64,000 bases of DNA from Hylemonella gracilis (GTDB lineage: Bacteria > Pseudomonadota > Gammaproteobacteria > Burkholderiales > Burkholderiaceae_C). Both the position numbers and the translations under genes were made by a program. The stretch's first letter is position 1, and the number at the start of each line of letters is the position of its first letter. This document shows, piece by piece, positions 8,082 through 17,274 of this stretch. The DNA lies in assembly GCF_004328645.1 (NCBI RefSeq), contig NZ_CP031395.1, positions 186,001 to 250,000 on the forward strand. The letters run 5' to 3'. A model generated the notes under the pieces. That model was not told the DNA's origin and made no database searches. It was given only the letters and a program-made list of their open reading frames with translations.

Positions 8082-8665
8082 GAGGCCCCCTGCTCGTCGG
8101 TCTTGCTCGCGGCGGTGGGCGCAGGCGGTGTCTTGCTGCCGACTTCGAAGAAGGTGTAGGACAGGGTGATGGTGGTCACATCCCGGGACAGCTTGGGATC
8201 GATCACGAAGACCACGGGCCATTCCTTCTTCTCACCTGGCGCCAGGGTGTATTCGTTGAAGCAGAAACATTCCAGCTTGTTGAAATGCGCGGCTGCCTGG
8301 CGGGGTGCATAGCTGGGAATGGCCTGGGCGGACATGCGCCGATCCTGCACGTTCTGGAACTCGTACATCACGGTCACCAACTCGCCCGGATGCACCTGCA
8401 TGGAATTTTGCGCGGGCTTGAACCGCCAGGGTCCACGCGCGTTCGAGTCAAATTCGACCGTGATGGTGCGGCTGGCGTCGACCTGCGTGTTGTTGGTCAC
8501 CTGCGGACGGCTCAGGCCACGCTCGCCGATGGCCAACACGTTGATGCCAGTGAACTCGCAGATGGCTTGGTAGAGCGGAACCAGGGCGTAGCCAAAGGCA
8601 AACATGCCCGCCACGATCACCGTGAGCTTGCCCACCATGCGCAGATTTTCACGTCGCAGGTTCAT
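8078..8665 (-). CDS. ctaG: Cytochrome c oxidase assembly protein CtaG/Cox11
   Basis: Copper chaperone that delivers Cu to the CuB site of subunit I. 195 residues. N-terminal membrane anchor (LTVIVAGMFAFGYALVPLYQAIC) followed by a periplasmic immunoglobulin-like domain. The copper-binding CFCF motif is present in LECFCFNEY, and RMSAQAIPSYAP and DPKLSRDVTTITLSYTFF are family blocks. The ATG at 8665 is preferred over a GTG six bases upstream because GGAG is about 10 bp from the ATG and only 4 bp from the GTG. It overlaps DUF2970 downstream and follows the 38-residue assembly protein. Confidence 0.95.
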   Translation of the reverse strand: MNLRRENLRMVGKLTVIVAGMFAFGYALVPLYQAICEFTGINVLAIGERGLSRPQVTNNTQVDASRTITVEFDSNARGPWRFKPAQNSMQVHPGELVTVMYEFQNVQDRRMSAQAIPSYAPRQAAAHFNKLECFCFNEYTLAPGEKKEWPVVFVIDPKLSRDVTTITLSYTFFEVGSKTPPAPTAASKTDEQGAS

Positions 8666-8683
8666 CGTCACGCCACTCCGCGC

Positions 8684-8800
8684 TCAGTGTCCGAAGAAGA
8701 CGAACTTCGCCACGAAACCGCAGAAGAACACCACGGCCACCGACGCCAGGATCAGGCCCAGGCGAAGGTTGGCTTTTTTCTGTTCAGGTGTCATTGCCAT
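8684..8800 (-). CDS. Cytochrome oxidase small assembly protein (38 aa)
   Basis: A very short gene encoding MAMTPEQKKANLRLGLILA followed by a hydrophobic helix and the ending KFVFFGH. One membrane helix, with a polar N terminus. Proteins of this size and pattern sit between ctaD and ctaG in betaproteobacteria and are annotated as small oxidase assembly proteins. Start could be either of two Met codons (8800 or 8794). Spacing fits the operon: 32 bp after ctaD and 18 bp before ctaG. Confidence 0.85.
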   Translation of the reverse strand: MAMTPEQKKANLRLGLILASVAVVFFCGFVAKFVFFGH

Positions 8801-8832
8801 GGCGGACTCGTCCTTTGCTCGGGGCGCGACGC

Positions 8833-10464
8833 TCAACCCACGATCTTGGTCGCCGTGGCGTCAAGCTTGGGCGGCGTTTCGAAGGTATGGAAGGGAGCAG
8901 GCGACGGCACTTCCCACTCCAGGCCTTCGGCGGCTTCCCACGGCTTCTGGGGCGCCTTTTCACCCTGACCGCGCATGGCCGGCAGCACGACGAAGAGGAA
9001 GAAGTAGACCTGCGCCAGACCGAAGCCGAGGGCACCGACCGAGGCGATCGCGTTGAAGTCGGCGAATTGCATCGGGTAGTCGGCGTAACGGCGCGGCATA
9101 CCGGCCAAGCCCAGGAAGTGCATCGGGAAGAAGGTGATGTTGAAGGCGATCATGGACCACCAGAAATGCAGCTTGCCGCGGAACTCGCTGTACATCACGC
9201 CGGTCCACTTGGGCAGCCAGTAGTAGACGCCGGCGAACATGGCGAACAGCGAACCAGCCACCAGCACGTAGTGGAAGTGGGCCACCACGTAGTAGGTGTC
9301 CTGCAACTGGATGTCGATGGGTGCCATCGAGAGGATCAGTCCGGTGAAGCCGCCCATCGTGAACACGAAGATGAAACCCACGGCCCACAGCATGGGCGCT
9401 TCAAAGGTCATGGAGCCGCGCCACATCGTCGCCAACCAGTTGAAGATCTTCACGCCAGTGGGCACGGAGATCAGCATGGTGGCATACATGAAGAACAGCT
9501 GACCCGTCACCGGCATGCCCGTGGCGTACATGTGGTGCGCCCAGACGATGAAGGACAGGATGGCGATGGAAGCGGTCGCATACACCATGGAGGCATAGCC
9601 GAACAGCTTCTTGCGCGCGAAGGCCGGCACGATGGCGCTCACGATGCCGAAAGCCGGCAAGATCATGATGTACACCTCGGGGTGACCGAAGAACCAGAAA
9701 ATATGCTGGTACATCACCGGGTCACCGCCGCCGGCCGGGTTGAAGAAAGTGGTGCCGAAGTGGCGATCCGTCAGCGTCATGGTGATCGCACCAGCCAGCA
9801 CGGGCATCACGGCGATCAGCAAGTAGGCGGTGATCAACCAGGTCCAGCAGAACAGCGGCATCTTCATCAGCGTCATGCCGGGCGCGCGCATGTTCAGGAT
9901 GGTCACGATGATGTTGATCGAGCCCATGATGGACGAGGCGCCCAGGATGTGCATGGCGAAAATGCCGGCATCCATGGAGGGCCCCATCTGCAGGGTCAGC
10001 GGCGCGTAAAGCGTCCAGCCCGCGGCGGGCGCGCCACCAGGCATGAAGAACGAACCCACCAGCATCAGCGCGGCGGGAATCATCAGCCAAAAGCTGAAGT
10101 TGTTCATGCGGGCGAAGGCCATGTCCCCGGCGCCGATCTGCAGCGGAATCATCCAGTTCGCGAAACCGACGAAGGCCGGCATGATGGCGCCGAACACCAT
10201 GATGAGGCCATGCATGGTGGTGAGCTGGTTGAACAGTTCGGGATTCACGATCTGCAGACCAGGCTGGAACAGTTCGGCGCGGATCAGCAAGGCCAACACG
10301 CCGCCGATCATCAGCATCGTGAAAGCGAACAGCAGGTACAGCGTGCCGATGTCCTTGTGGTTGGTCGCGAAGACCCAGCGCCGCCAGCCCGTCGGGGCAT
10401 GGTGGTGATCGTCGTGGTCATGGGCATGACCGGCATGGTGGGAATGGTCGAGAACGGCGCTCAT
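8833..10464 (-). CDS. ctaD: Cytochrome c oxidase subunit I
   Basis: Catalytic subunit of the aa3-type oxidase, binding heme a, heme a3 and CuB and pumping protons. 543 residues, twelve membrane helices. CuB/heme region: [18 protein letters not shown] with the His-Tyr pair, then [10 protein letters not shown]; later [17 protein letters not shown] carries heme ligands. The ATG at 10464 ([13 protein letters not shown]) has AAGGAAG upstream, so the longer MKKEV start is not used. The N terminus is unusually histidine-rich, with nine His between residues 7 and 22, before [18 protein letters not shown]. It follows ctaC by 40 bp. coxA is an alternative name. Confidence 0.98.
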   Translation of the reverse strand: MSAVLDHSHHAGHAHDHDDHHHAPTGWRRWVFATNHKDIGTLYLLFAFTMLMIGGVLALLIRAELFQPGLQIVNPELFNQLTTMHGLIMVFGAIMPAFVGFANWMIPLQIGAGDMAFARMNNFSFWLMIPAALMLVGSFFMPGGAPAAGWTLYAPLTLQMGPSMDAGIFAMHILGASSIMGSINIIVTILNMRAPGMTLMKMPLFCWTWLITAYLLIAVMPVLAGAITMTLTDRHFGTTFFNPAGGGDPVMYQHIFWFFGHPEVYIMILPAFGIVSAIVPAFARKKLFGYASMVYATASIAILSFIVWAHHMYATGMPVTGQLFFMYATMLISVPTGVKIFNWLATMWRGSMTFEAPMLWAVGFIFVFTMGGFTGLILSMAPIDIQLQDTYYVVAHFHYVLVAGSLFAMFAGVYYWLPKWTGVMYSEFRGKLHFWWSMIAFNITFFPMHFLGLAGMPRRYADYPMQFADFNAIASVGALGFGLAQVYFFLFVVLPAMRGQGEKAPQKPWEAAEGLEWEVPSPAPFHTFETPPKLDATATKIVG

Positions 10465-10504
10465 GGTGACTTCCTTCTTCAACTCTTTTATGTTCTAGCG
10501 CGGA

Positions 10505-11692
10505 TCAACGCGCGGCCTTCACGTCAGAAGGCTGAACCAGGAAGCCCGTCTTATTCGACCAGGCGTTCTTGGTGTAGGTCACGACGGCCGCAATCTCGGT
10601 GTCGCTCAAGGACGACTTCCAGGACGGCATCGCGCCCTTGCCGGCCAGCACGATGGCAAGCTGCTTGGTCTTGTCGGCGTCCAGCACGATGGGCGAGGCG
10701 TCGAGCGGCTTGAAAGGACCAGCGCCCTTGCCATTCGCCTGGTGACAGACCGCACAGTTGGCGGTGTAGACCTTTTCGCCACGGGCCACCAAATCGTTCA
10801 GCACCCAGACCTTGTTGGGATCATCAGCCTTCGCCGCCATGGCCTTCTTCTCGGCGTCCACCCACTTGGTGTAATCCTCGGCGGAAACCACCTTCACGTG
10901 GATGGGCATGTAGGCGTGTTCCTTGCCGCAGAGCTCGGCGCATTGGCCGTAGAAATCGCCCGTTTTTTCAGCGCGGAACCAGGTGTCGCGCACGAAGCCG
11001 GGAATCGCGTCCTGCTTGATGCCGAAGGCCGGCACCATGAAGGAGTGGATCACGTCATTGGCGGTGGTGATGATGCGCACCTTCTTGTCGACCGGCACGA
11101 TCAGCGGCTTGTCCACCTTCAACAGGTAGTCGTCCGTGGGCGGTGGATTGCCAGACTCGGACATCTGACGGTGGCGCACGTCCAGCGTGGAAACGAAGCC
11201 CAGGCCCTCGCCTTCGCCCTTGAGGTAGTCGTAGCCCCACTTCCACTGATAGCCGGTGACCTTGATGGTCAGATCGGCATTGCTGGTGTCCTTCTGGGCC
11301 ACGACGGTCTTGGTCGCGGGCAGGGCCATCAGAATGACGATGATGAAGGGCACGACCGTCCAGGCGATCTCGACGCCGACGGACTCATGGAAATCGGCCG
11401 ACTTCGCGCCCTTGCTCTTGCGGTGCTTGAAGATCGAATAAAACATCACGCCGAACACGCCGAGGAAGATCACCGTGCAGATGATCAGCATCATCCAGTG
11501 CAGCCACTGCTGCTCGGCGGCGATCTTGGTCGCCGCAGGGCCCAGGTTGAGCTGATTGACGGCCGGGCCGCCAGGCAGATCGTTGACGGCCGCGTGAACG
11601 GCGGCGAAACCAGCCGTCGCGGCCCAGACTCCCACGGATGCGCCAGCCGCGAGCAACAGTGAAGCCAGTTTGTCTGCAATGCTCTTCATCAT
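10505..11692 (-). CDS. ctaC: Cytochrome c oxidase subunit II with fused cytochrome c domain
   Basis: Electron-entry subunit of the terminal oxidase. 395 residues: signal peptide (LASLLLAAGASVGVWAATAG), two membrane helices, a cupredoxin domain with the dinuclear CuA site CAELCGKEHAYM (Cys251, Cys255, His259, Met262), and an extra C-terminal cytochrome c domain with heme motif CAVCH (Cys313, Cys316, His317). The fused heme domain makes this a caa3-like subunit II. The first of two ATG codons at 11692 was chosen, with AAGAAG about 6 bp upstream. It is the first gene of the oxidase operon; the 140 bp upstream hold its promoter, which I cannot assign with confidence. Confidence 0.96.
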   Translation of the reverse strand: MMKSIADKLASLLLAAGASVGVWAATAGFAAVHAAVNDLPGGPAVNQLNLGPAATKIAAEQQWLHWMMLIICTVIFLGVFGVMFYSIFKHRKSKGAKSADFHESVGVEIAWTVVPFIIVILMALPATKTVVAQKDTSNADLTIKVTGYQWKWGYDYLKGEGEGLGFVSTLDVRHRQMSESGNPPPTDDYLLKVDKPLIVPVDKKVRIITTANDVIHSFMVPAFGIKQDAIPGFVRDTWFRAEKTGDFYGQCAELCGKEHAYMPIHVKVVSAEDYTKWVDAEKKAMAAKADDPNKVWVLNDLVARGEKVYTANCAVCHQANGKGAGPFKPLDASPIVLDADKTKQLAIVLAGKGAMPSWKSSLSDTEIAAVVTYTKNAWSNKTGFLVQPSDVKAAR

Positions 11693-11832
11693 GTTCACTT
11701 CTTGAAGGTCTTGAATGTTCTCGGATTGCCCGCACTCTAGCGGCAACCGCGCCAACGCGCAGGCCCAAAAAAGCCCGCAGCCTGGCCTGTGGCAATCTGC
11801 AACGGCGGATTGTAGCCGAGCCCTTTTGCAGC

Positions 11833-12732
11833 TCAATCGCGGCGACGCTGTAGTTGAGTGCGCAGCTCATCTACGGAAAGGCGCATTTCAGGCGTGACAG
11901 CCAGCCGACGCTCGGGTCGCAGGGCGTGACCGTAGATGATCTCAAAGGTCAAGCGCAATCTGCCGTCCTGGGCAGGGTCGGCCAGACGGCCGAGTTCGGT
12001 CAGCAGGCGCTTGCGCCAATCCTTGCCCCGCAAGCCAGGGAAGCGTGCCGGGTGGAGGTTGCGCCCCAGTTCGCGCAGTTCGCGCAGCAGGCGCTCGGGG
12101 GAATCGAAGGTCAGCTCGATGCGCTCCATGTCCATCACCGGCTCGGCAAAGCCGCTGGCGACCAGCATGTCGCCCCAGTCATGCATATCGGTGTACTCGT
12201 GCGCCGGCGGCGGCCACCCCAGCGCGGTGTAGAGCTGCCGCAATTCACGCAAGGTGTCCGGCCCGAAACAGGAAAACATCAACAGGCCATCGACGTTCAA
12301 GCCCGCATGCCATGCCCGCATCAGGGCCAGGGGATCGGCGGCCATGTGCAAGCTCATATTGGCCCAGAGCAGGTCGACGGGGGCGCCCGGTCCCGACGAC
12401 GACCGAGCCATGGCTTGCCATCGCTTCCACCAGGCAGGGCGCGCGAGGCGCCAGGCCGCGCTGGCCTCCTCGGGCACATCCGCATGCAGAGAGGCCGGCA
12501 CGCCGGGGTAGCGCCGGGCCAGTTGCTCATGCACGGCAAGGCCGCCACGCACCGGCTCCCAATGCAGCCAGCTGCGCGGCTGGCGCACGATCCAGCCCAG
12601 GCGCTCTTCCATTCGTCGCGCCACCTCCTCATGCAACCAGGCCGAGGCGAGGCGCCCTTCAATGACGTGGGGACGCCGTTGCCAGCGCAAGGCGGCGACC
12701 GGATCGATCGTCGGGGGATGGGTATCGTTCAT
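11833..12732 (-). CDS. BioC-like methyltransferase family protein
   Basis: 299-residue protein resembling malonyl-ACP O-methyltransferase (BioC-like) homologues of betaproteobacteria. The middle and C-terminal parts are recognisable: VDLLWANMSLHMAADPLALM (motif IV region), GLLMFSCFGPDTLRELR, and DMHDWGDMLVASGFAEPVMD. Motif I, normally a glycine-rich SAM loop of type DxGxGxG, is instead WLHWEPVRGGLAVHEQL, so SAM binding may be weak or altered. It is divergent from comF and converges on the start of the ctaC region. A role in biotin synthesis is possible but not proven by sequence; no other bio genes are nearby. Confidence 0.75.
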   Translation of the reverse strand: MNDTHPPTIDPVAALRWQRRPHVIEGRLASAWLHEEVARRMEERLGWIVRQPRSWLHWEPVRGGLAVHEQLARRYPGVPASLHADVPEEASAAWRLARPAWWKRWQAMARSSSGPGAPVDLLWANMSLHMAADPLALMRAWHAGLNVDGLLMFSCFGPDTLRELRQLYTALGWPPPAHEYTDMHDWGDMLVASGFAEPVMDMERIELTFDSPERLLRELRELGRNLHPARFPGLRGKDWRKRLLTELGRLADPAQDGRLRLTFEIIYGHALRPERRLAVTPEMRLSVDELRTQLQRRRD

Positions 12733-12796
12733 AGGCAGCGCGCGAGTATAGAAAGATCAGGCGGGAAGCGTCGCCGCGTCTGCCAAACTCCAGCCC

Positions 12797-13546
12797 ATGT
12801 TCCGCGCCCTGTTGTCCCGACTCACCCCTGGCCATCTGCTGCCCAGTCAATGCGCCATCTGCCGTGCCTGGCCCGCCGCGCCCCTGTGCGCGACCTGCCT
12901 GCGGCGCTTTGCCTCGCCACGCCCGCGCTGCCGCGCCTGCGCCCTGCCCGTGGCCGAAGGCATGGACGTTTGCGCGGTCTGCCTGCTCTGGCCCCGGTCC
13001 GGCGCCGATGCCGACGGCAAGGCACCGCTGGACCAGTTGGACCGCTGCCACGCCGCGGTGGACTACGACTGGCCCTGGAACGATCTGATCAGCCGCTACA
13101 AATTCGGCCCCGAGCCAGGCTGGGCATCGACGCTGGCCAGTCTGATGCGCGGCGCCCCCGGAGCCTCCGAGGCTCTGGACGATGCCGACGCCCTGCTGCC
13201 CCTGCCCTTGACCCAGGCCCGCCTGCGCGAGCGGGGCTTCAACCAGGCGCTGCACCTCGCACGTGCGCTGGCGCCGCGCAAGACCCGCCTGAACTGGTTG
13301 CTGCGGCTGCGTCACGCACCGGACCAGCACAGCCTGCCTCGCGCCGAGCGCCTGCGCAATGTGCAGGACGCCTTCGGTGTGGCCCGCGGCAAGCGACGCC
13401 TGATCGAAGGCCAGCGCCTGCTGCTGATCGACGACGTGATGACCACGGGCGCCACCTTGAACGCCGCCGCCGCCGCGCTACGTGCGGCTGGCGCCGCGGA
13501 AGTGTCCGCCCTGGTGTTGGCGCGCACGCCTTTGGACGGTTTGTGA
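12797..13546 (+). CDS. comF: ComF family protein (phosphoribosyltransferase-like)
   Basis: 249-residue protein with an N-terminal zinc-ribbon region (CAICRAWPAAPLCATC, then CRAC and CAVC pairs) and a C-terminal type I phosphoribosyltransferase fold with the PRPP-binding loop LLIDDVMTTGAT. ComF family members take part in uptake of transforming DNA or related recombination steps; some are named GntX. The block PLPLTQARLRERGFNQA is typical. The gene is followed 34 bp later by trmL, so they may be co-transcribed. Confidence 0.88.
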   Translation: MFRALLSRLTPGHLLPSQCAICRAWPAAPLCATCLRRFASPRPRCRACALPVAEGMDVCAVCLLWPRSGADADGKAPLDQLDRCHAAVDYDWPWNDLISRYKFGPEPGWASTLASLMRGAPGASEALDDADALLPLPLTQARLRERGFNQALHLARALAPRKTRLNWLLRLRHAPDQHSLPRAERLRNVQDAFGVARGKRRLIEGQRLLLIDDVMTTGATLNAAAAALRAAGAAEVSALVLARTPLDGL

Positions 13547-13580
13547 TCTGTGGATCAGGGAGCCGGCGACAATCCGGCCC

Positions 13581-14045
13581 ATGTTCCGCATCGTCCTGGT
13601 CCATCCCGAAATCCCACCCAACACGGGCAATGTCATCCGCCTCGCCGCCAACACTGGCTGCGCGCTGCACCTGATCGAGCCACTGGGTTTCGCGATGGAA
13701 GATCGCCTGCTCAAGCGTGCCGGGCTGGATTACCACGAGTACGCAGAGGTGCGCCGCCATGCGGACTGGGAGGCCTTTGTGGCCACGGAACGGCCGGACC
13801 CCGAGCGCATGTTCGCCCTGACCACGCGGGGAACGCACCGCGTGCACGACGTGGGGTTTCAGGCCGGTGACTGGCTGGTCTTCGGCTCCGAAACCGCCGG
13901 GCTGCCTGCGACAGTGCGGGACAGCTTTGCCCCCTCACAACAACTCAAACTTCCCATGCGCGCCGGTCAACGCAGCCTGAATCTCAGCAACGCCGTGGCG
14001 GTAACGGTGTTCGAGGCCTGGCGGCAGAACGGTTTCAGGGAATAA
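13581..14045 (+). CDS. trmL: tRNA (cytidine(34)-2'-O)-methyltransferase TrmL
   Basis: SPOUT-superfamily enzyme that 2'-O-methylates the wobble base of leucine tRNAs. 154 residues, the usual length. The N terminus MFRIVLVHPEIPPNTGNVIR and the knot region WLVFGSETAGLP followed by LNLSNAVAVTVFEA are diagnostic. The start is the ATG at 13581; upstream in-frame codons lie inside comF in another frame and have no family similarity. Confidence 0.95.
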   Translation: MFRIVLVHPEIPPNTGNVIRLAANTGCALHLIEPLGFAMEDRLLKRAGLDYHEYAEVRRHADWEAFVATERPDPERMFALTTRGTHRVHDVGFQAGDWLVFGSETAGLPATVRDSFAPSQQLKLPMRAGQRSLNLSNAVAVTVFEAWRQNGFRE

Positions 14046-14093
14046 GAAGAAGGCCCGAGGGGTCCGTCACGGCATTGAAACGTCGTGCGCTGC

Positions 14094-14549
14094 TCATGGA
14101 TAGCGTCGCACCAGGGCCTGCGCCACGCAGACCGGTTTGTCCGCGCCTTCGCGCTCCACGGTAACGTCCCAGGCCAATTGCAGGCCGCCATGCTCGATGG
14201 GCTCGGCGCGCAGCAGCGTCATGCGCGCACGCAGGCGGCTGTTCACGGGCACGGGCGCGGTGAAACGGACCTTGTTGAGTCCGTAGTTCACGCCCATGCC
14301 GGATTCGGCGACCTCGAACGCCATCTCGAAAAAGCGGGGCAGCAGCGACAGAGTGAGAAAACCGTGGGCGATCGGCCCGCCGAAGGGGCCGGCGCGGGCA
14401 CGCTGCTCATCCACATGGATCCACTGATGGTCCCCCGTGGCCTGGGCGAACAAATGGATCTGCTCCTGCGTGAGGGTGAGCCAGTCGCTGACGCCGACCT
14501 CCTGCCCCACGCAGGCGGCCAACTCGGCCAGGGTGCGGAATGTTTTCAT
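14094..14549 (-). CDS. MaoC family (R)-hydratase-like protein
   Basis: 151-residue single hot-dog protein of the MaoC dehydratase family, which hydrates 2-enoyl-CoA to (R)-3-hydroxyacyl-CoA. The hydratase-2 signature is present: ATGDHQWIHVD with catalytic Asp and His, then GPFGGPIAHGFLTLSLLP. The start at 14549 is supported by AGGAGA 10 bp upstream. Substrate unknown; single-domain members often serve polyhydroxyalkanoate or fatty-acid metabolism. It converges on trmL and lies 60 bp downstream of the ParA gene in the same direction. Confidence 0.88.
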   Translation of the reverse strand: MKTFRTLAELAACVGQEVGVSDWLTLTQEQIHLFAQATGDHQWIHVDEQRARAGPFGGPIAHGFLTLSLLPRFFEMAFEVAESGMGVNYGLNKVRFTAPVPVNSRLRARMTLLRAEPIEHGGLQLAWDVTVEREGADKPVCVAQALVRRYP

Positions 14550-14609
14550 TGGGCCTCTGTCTCCTGTGAACTGGATCAAGTCAGTCCACTGTAGCGGCGA
14601 AGCGCCGCT

Positions 14610-15239
14610 TCAGGCGTCAAGCCAGCGACACAGCTCGGCCCATTGGACCAGGTCTTTTTCCACGCGACCGGGCGTGACGTCGAACAGCGTCAAGCCTTGG
14701 GCGGCCAGATGCACGTAGTTCTGCGTCTCGCGCAGGCAGGCCAGCAAAGGCAGCCCCAGGCTGTCCACGAATCCGCGCAAATGCTCGGCCGCCAGCGTGC
14801 GGGCGTGCACGCGCATGCCGACCACGCCCATCTGCAGATTGCGCGGCGCCTGGGCCTTGATTTCGTCCAGAAAGGCCCGGGTCGCGAAGATATCGAACAC
14901 GCTGGCTTGCAGGGGCACGATGAGCTTGCTGGCATGGGCCAGGGCGTCCTTCAGGCGCGCGCCGGTGAATCCGGCCGGCGTGTCCAGCACCACATGGGTG
15001 ACGCCCTTGGGCAGCTTGGCCACCTTGCCGATCCCGTTCGCCCCGTCCACCATGTCCCAGCCGACGATGGGCGCCGCCGTGGGTGCGCGCAGACTCAGCC
15101 ACAGGCGCGAGGACTGCTGGCGATCCGCGTCGCCCAGCATGACCGCATGGCCCCGGCTGGCGTAGTACCCCGCCACCTGGGTGGACAGCGTGGACTTGCC
15201 CACGCCTCCCTTGGGATTGGCAATCACAACAATCGGCAT
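14610..15239 (-). CDS. ParA/MinD-family ATPase, orphan
   Basis: 209-residue P-loop ATPase with deviant Walker A motif ANPKGGVGKST at the N terminus, Walker A' GDADRQQSS, and Walker B HVVLDTPAGF. It has no N-terminal DNA-binding extension and no ParB partner beside it, unlike chromosome or plasmid partition loci. Such small orphan ParA-like proteins position large cargos such as chemosensory arrays, or have unknown roles; the cargo cannot be told here. The start at 15239 has GGGAG about 7 bp upstream. Confidence 0.88.
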   Translation of the reverse strand: MPIVVIANPKGGVGKSTLSTQVAGYYASRGHAVMLGDADRQQSSRLWLSLRAPTAAPIVGWDMVDGANGIGKVAKLPKGVTHVVLDTPAGFTGARLKDALAHASKLIVPLQASVFDIFATRAFLDEIKAQAPRNLQMGVVGMRVHARTLAAEHLRGFVDSLGLPLLACLRETQNYVHLAAQGLTLFDVTPGRVEKDLVQWAELCRWLDA

Positions 15240-15336
15240 CGGGCGCTCCCTGCTGTTGGTGGCCGCCAGCATCGAGGCACCTGGCGGGCTGCGGCGATGT
15301 TAGCGCAGCGCGCCGATCTCGCGGCGCGCGCCGCAC

Positions 15337-17274
15337 TCAGGGCCGCTCGTCGTGGGCCCGCCGCTCGCTGGCCTCCCAGTCGTGGCCTTCCTTGCCCCGC
15401 TGCGCGGTTTCCTCGCGCAACTGGCGCTCAAGCTCTTCCCGGCTGGTGCGGATGGCCTGGATGTAGTCCTTGAATTCGGCCTTTTCGCGCATGCGGGCGA
15501 AGGCATCCACCTGTTTTTCGTTCGCCAGCCGGAAACCATCCGCCATCTCCTTGGCTTCGTAGGCGCCCACGCCCAGTGTCTCCAGAACGTGACGCCCCAG
15601 GCGCAAGGAACTCTCATACACCTCGCGCTGCGCCACGTGCGCACCGATCCTGCGCAAGTCGTAGTAATGGGAGACGTCGTAAGCGCGAGCGAACACCTGC
15701 AGGTGCGGATAGGCTTGACGGACCCGTTCGACGATGGTCTTGGCGGCTTCCTTGTCGTCCACGGCCACCACCAGCACCTTGGCTTGCGCCGCGCCTGCGG
15801 CCTGCAGCAGATCCAGTCGGGTCGCATCGCCGTAATACACGTGAAAGCCGAACTGCCGCATGCTTTCAATGTGCTCGGCGTCGCTGTCCATGATGGTGCT
15901 GACGATGCCATTGGCCAGCAGCAGACGACCCACCATCTGGCCGAAGCGACCAAAGCCCGCGATGATGACCGGGCTGTGGTCCATTTCGGTGTCGTAGGCC
16001 CGCTCGGGCTCGTTGATGCGCCGGCGTGCGCAGCGAGAGACCCAGCGGCCGTGCGCGATCAGCATCAGCGGCGTGAGCACCATGGACAGGATGATGACCG
16101 CCGTGTAGACGGAGTTCACCTCGGCCTCCATCAGCCCCACCGAGGTCGCGGCGGCATACAGCACGAAGGCGAATTCACCGCCCTGGGCCATCAGCACCAT
16201 GCGCTCCAGCGCCACCTCGTGGCTGGTCTTCACCAGCCGCGCGATCAGGTAGATGGCCGCCGACTTGAGCAACATGTAAGCCACCACGCTACCGAGCACC
16301 AACTGCCACTGCGCCGCAATGACAGTGAGGTCCATCGACATGCCGACCGCAAGGAAGAACAGACCCAGCAGCAGGCCCTTGAACGGCTCCACGTCGGCTT
16401 CGAGCTGGTGGCGGAAGGACGACTCGGCGAGCATCACCCCGGCGATGAACGCGCCCATGGCCGTCGACAGGCCTCCCAGGTCCATCCACAGGGCCGCCCC
16501 CAGCACCACGAGCAGGGCCGCGGCCGTCATGACTTCGCGCGAACGCACGGCGCTCAACAGGACGAACAGCGGGTTCAGCAGCCAGCGCCCCACGGCCAGG
16601 AGCACTAAAAAGGCGCCCAGGGCCAGGCCGATGTTGAGCGCGCGCACCTGCCAGCCCAGGGCCACGTGGCCGCCCTCGTGTCCACCGGGCGCGATGAAGG
16701 TCACGATGGCCAGCAAGGGCACGATCAGCAGGTCTTCCAGCAGCAGGATGGACACCACCTTCTGCCCCGCCGGGCTGGCCAGTTGCTTGCGCTCGACGAG
16801 CATCTGCATGACGATGGCGGTCGACGTCAGCACGAAACCGGTGCCCGCCACCCAGGCCTGCTCCCAATCGAGCCCCCGCCCCAGCCACGCTCCGATCACC
16901 ACGCCCACGGGCGTCAGCAGCGCCATCGCCAGCCCGACCTGCAACACGCCCAGGCCGAAAATCTGCCGTCGCATCTGCCACAGGTGCGCGGGCCGCATTT
17001 CCAGTCCAACGATGAACAGAAACATCACCACGCCCAGTTCCGCCGTCTGCAGGATGGTCGCGGGGTCATGGATCAAGCCCAGCACCGAGGGGCCGATCAG
17101 CAGTCCCGCCGCCAGATAGCCCAGCACCGCACCCAGGCCCAGGCGCTTGAACAGGGGCACGGCGATGACGGCGGCCGCCAGCAACGTGACCACCGGCACC
17201 AGATTGGGACCATGACTGCCCGCGGCGGTCGATGCGGCGTTGACGGCCTGCTGCGCGGCGACGACGGCGCTCAT
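15337..17274 (-). CDS. Glutathione-regulated K+ efflux antiporter, KefB/KefC type
   Basis: 645-residue CPA2 cation:proton antiporter. About 12-13 membrane helices span roughly residues 25-400 (PVVTLLAAAVIAVPLFKRLG, then ELGVVMFLFIVGLEM). A cytoplasmic RCK/KTN domain begins near residue 430 with the nucleotide-binding motif VIIAGFGRFGQMVGRLL and the acidic end of its second strand. The C-terminal 90 residues are charged and helical. KefB/C proteins release K+ and acidify the cytosol when electrophile-glutathione adducts bind. The start at 17274 overlaps the stop of the upstream kefF-like gene by 4 bp, and the two form a coupled ancillary protein-channel unit. Confidence 0.93.
   Translation of the reverse strand: MSAVVAAQQAVNAASTAAGSHGPNLVPVVTLLAAAVIAVPLFKRLGLGAVLGYLAAGLLIGPSVLGLIHDPATILQTAELGVVMFLFIVGLEMRPAHLWQMRRQIFGLGVLQVGLAMALLTPVGVVIGAWLGRGLDWEQAWVAGTGFVLTSTAIVMQMLVERKQLASPAGQKVVSILLLEDLLIVPLLAIVTFIAPGGHEGGHVALGWQVRALNIGLALGAFLVLLAVGRWLLNPLFVLLSAVRSREVMTAAALLVVLGAALWMDLGGLSTAMGAFIAGVMLAESSFRHQLEADVEPFKGLLLGLFFLAVGMSMDLTVIAAQWQLVLGSVVAYMLLKSAAIYLIARLVKTSHEVALERMVLMAQGGEFAFVLYAAATSVGLMEAEVNSVYTAVIILSMVLTPLMLIAHGRWVSRCARRRINEPERAYDTEMDHSPVIIAGFGRFGQMVGRLLLANGIVSTIMDSDAEHIESMRQFGFHVYYGDATRLDLLQAAGAAQAKVLVVAVDDKEAAKTIVERVRQAYPHLQVFARAYDVSHYYDLRRIGAHVAQREVYESSLRLGRHVLETLGVGAYEAKEMADGFRLANEKQVDAFARMREKAEFKDYIQAIRTSREELERQLREETAQRGKEGHDWEASERRAHDERP

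Noticed and set aside
8788..10713. Long plus-strand open frame opposite ctaD and ctaC
   Set aside because: It is antisense to clearly conserved oxidase genes, is His/Arg/Gly-rich as expected of a complementary frame in high-GC DNA, and has no recognisable domain.
15352..16608. Plus-strand open frame opposite the Kef antiporter gene
   Set aside because: Antisense shadow; composition is histidine- and arginine-rich and no family is recognisable, whereas the minus strand encodes a complete antiporter.
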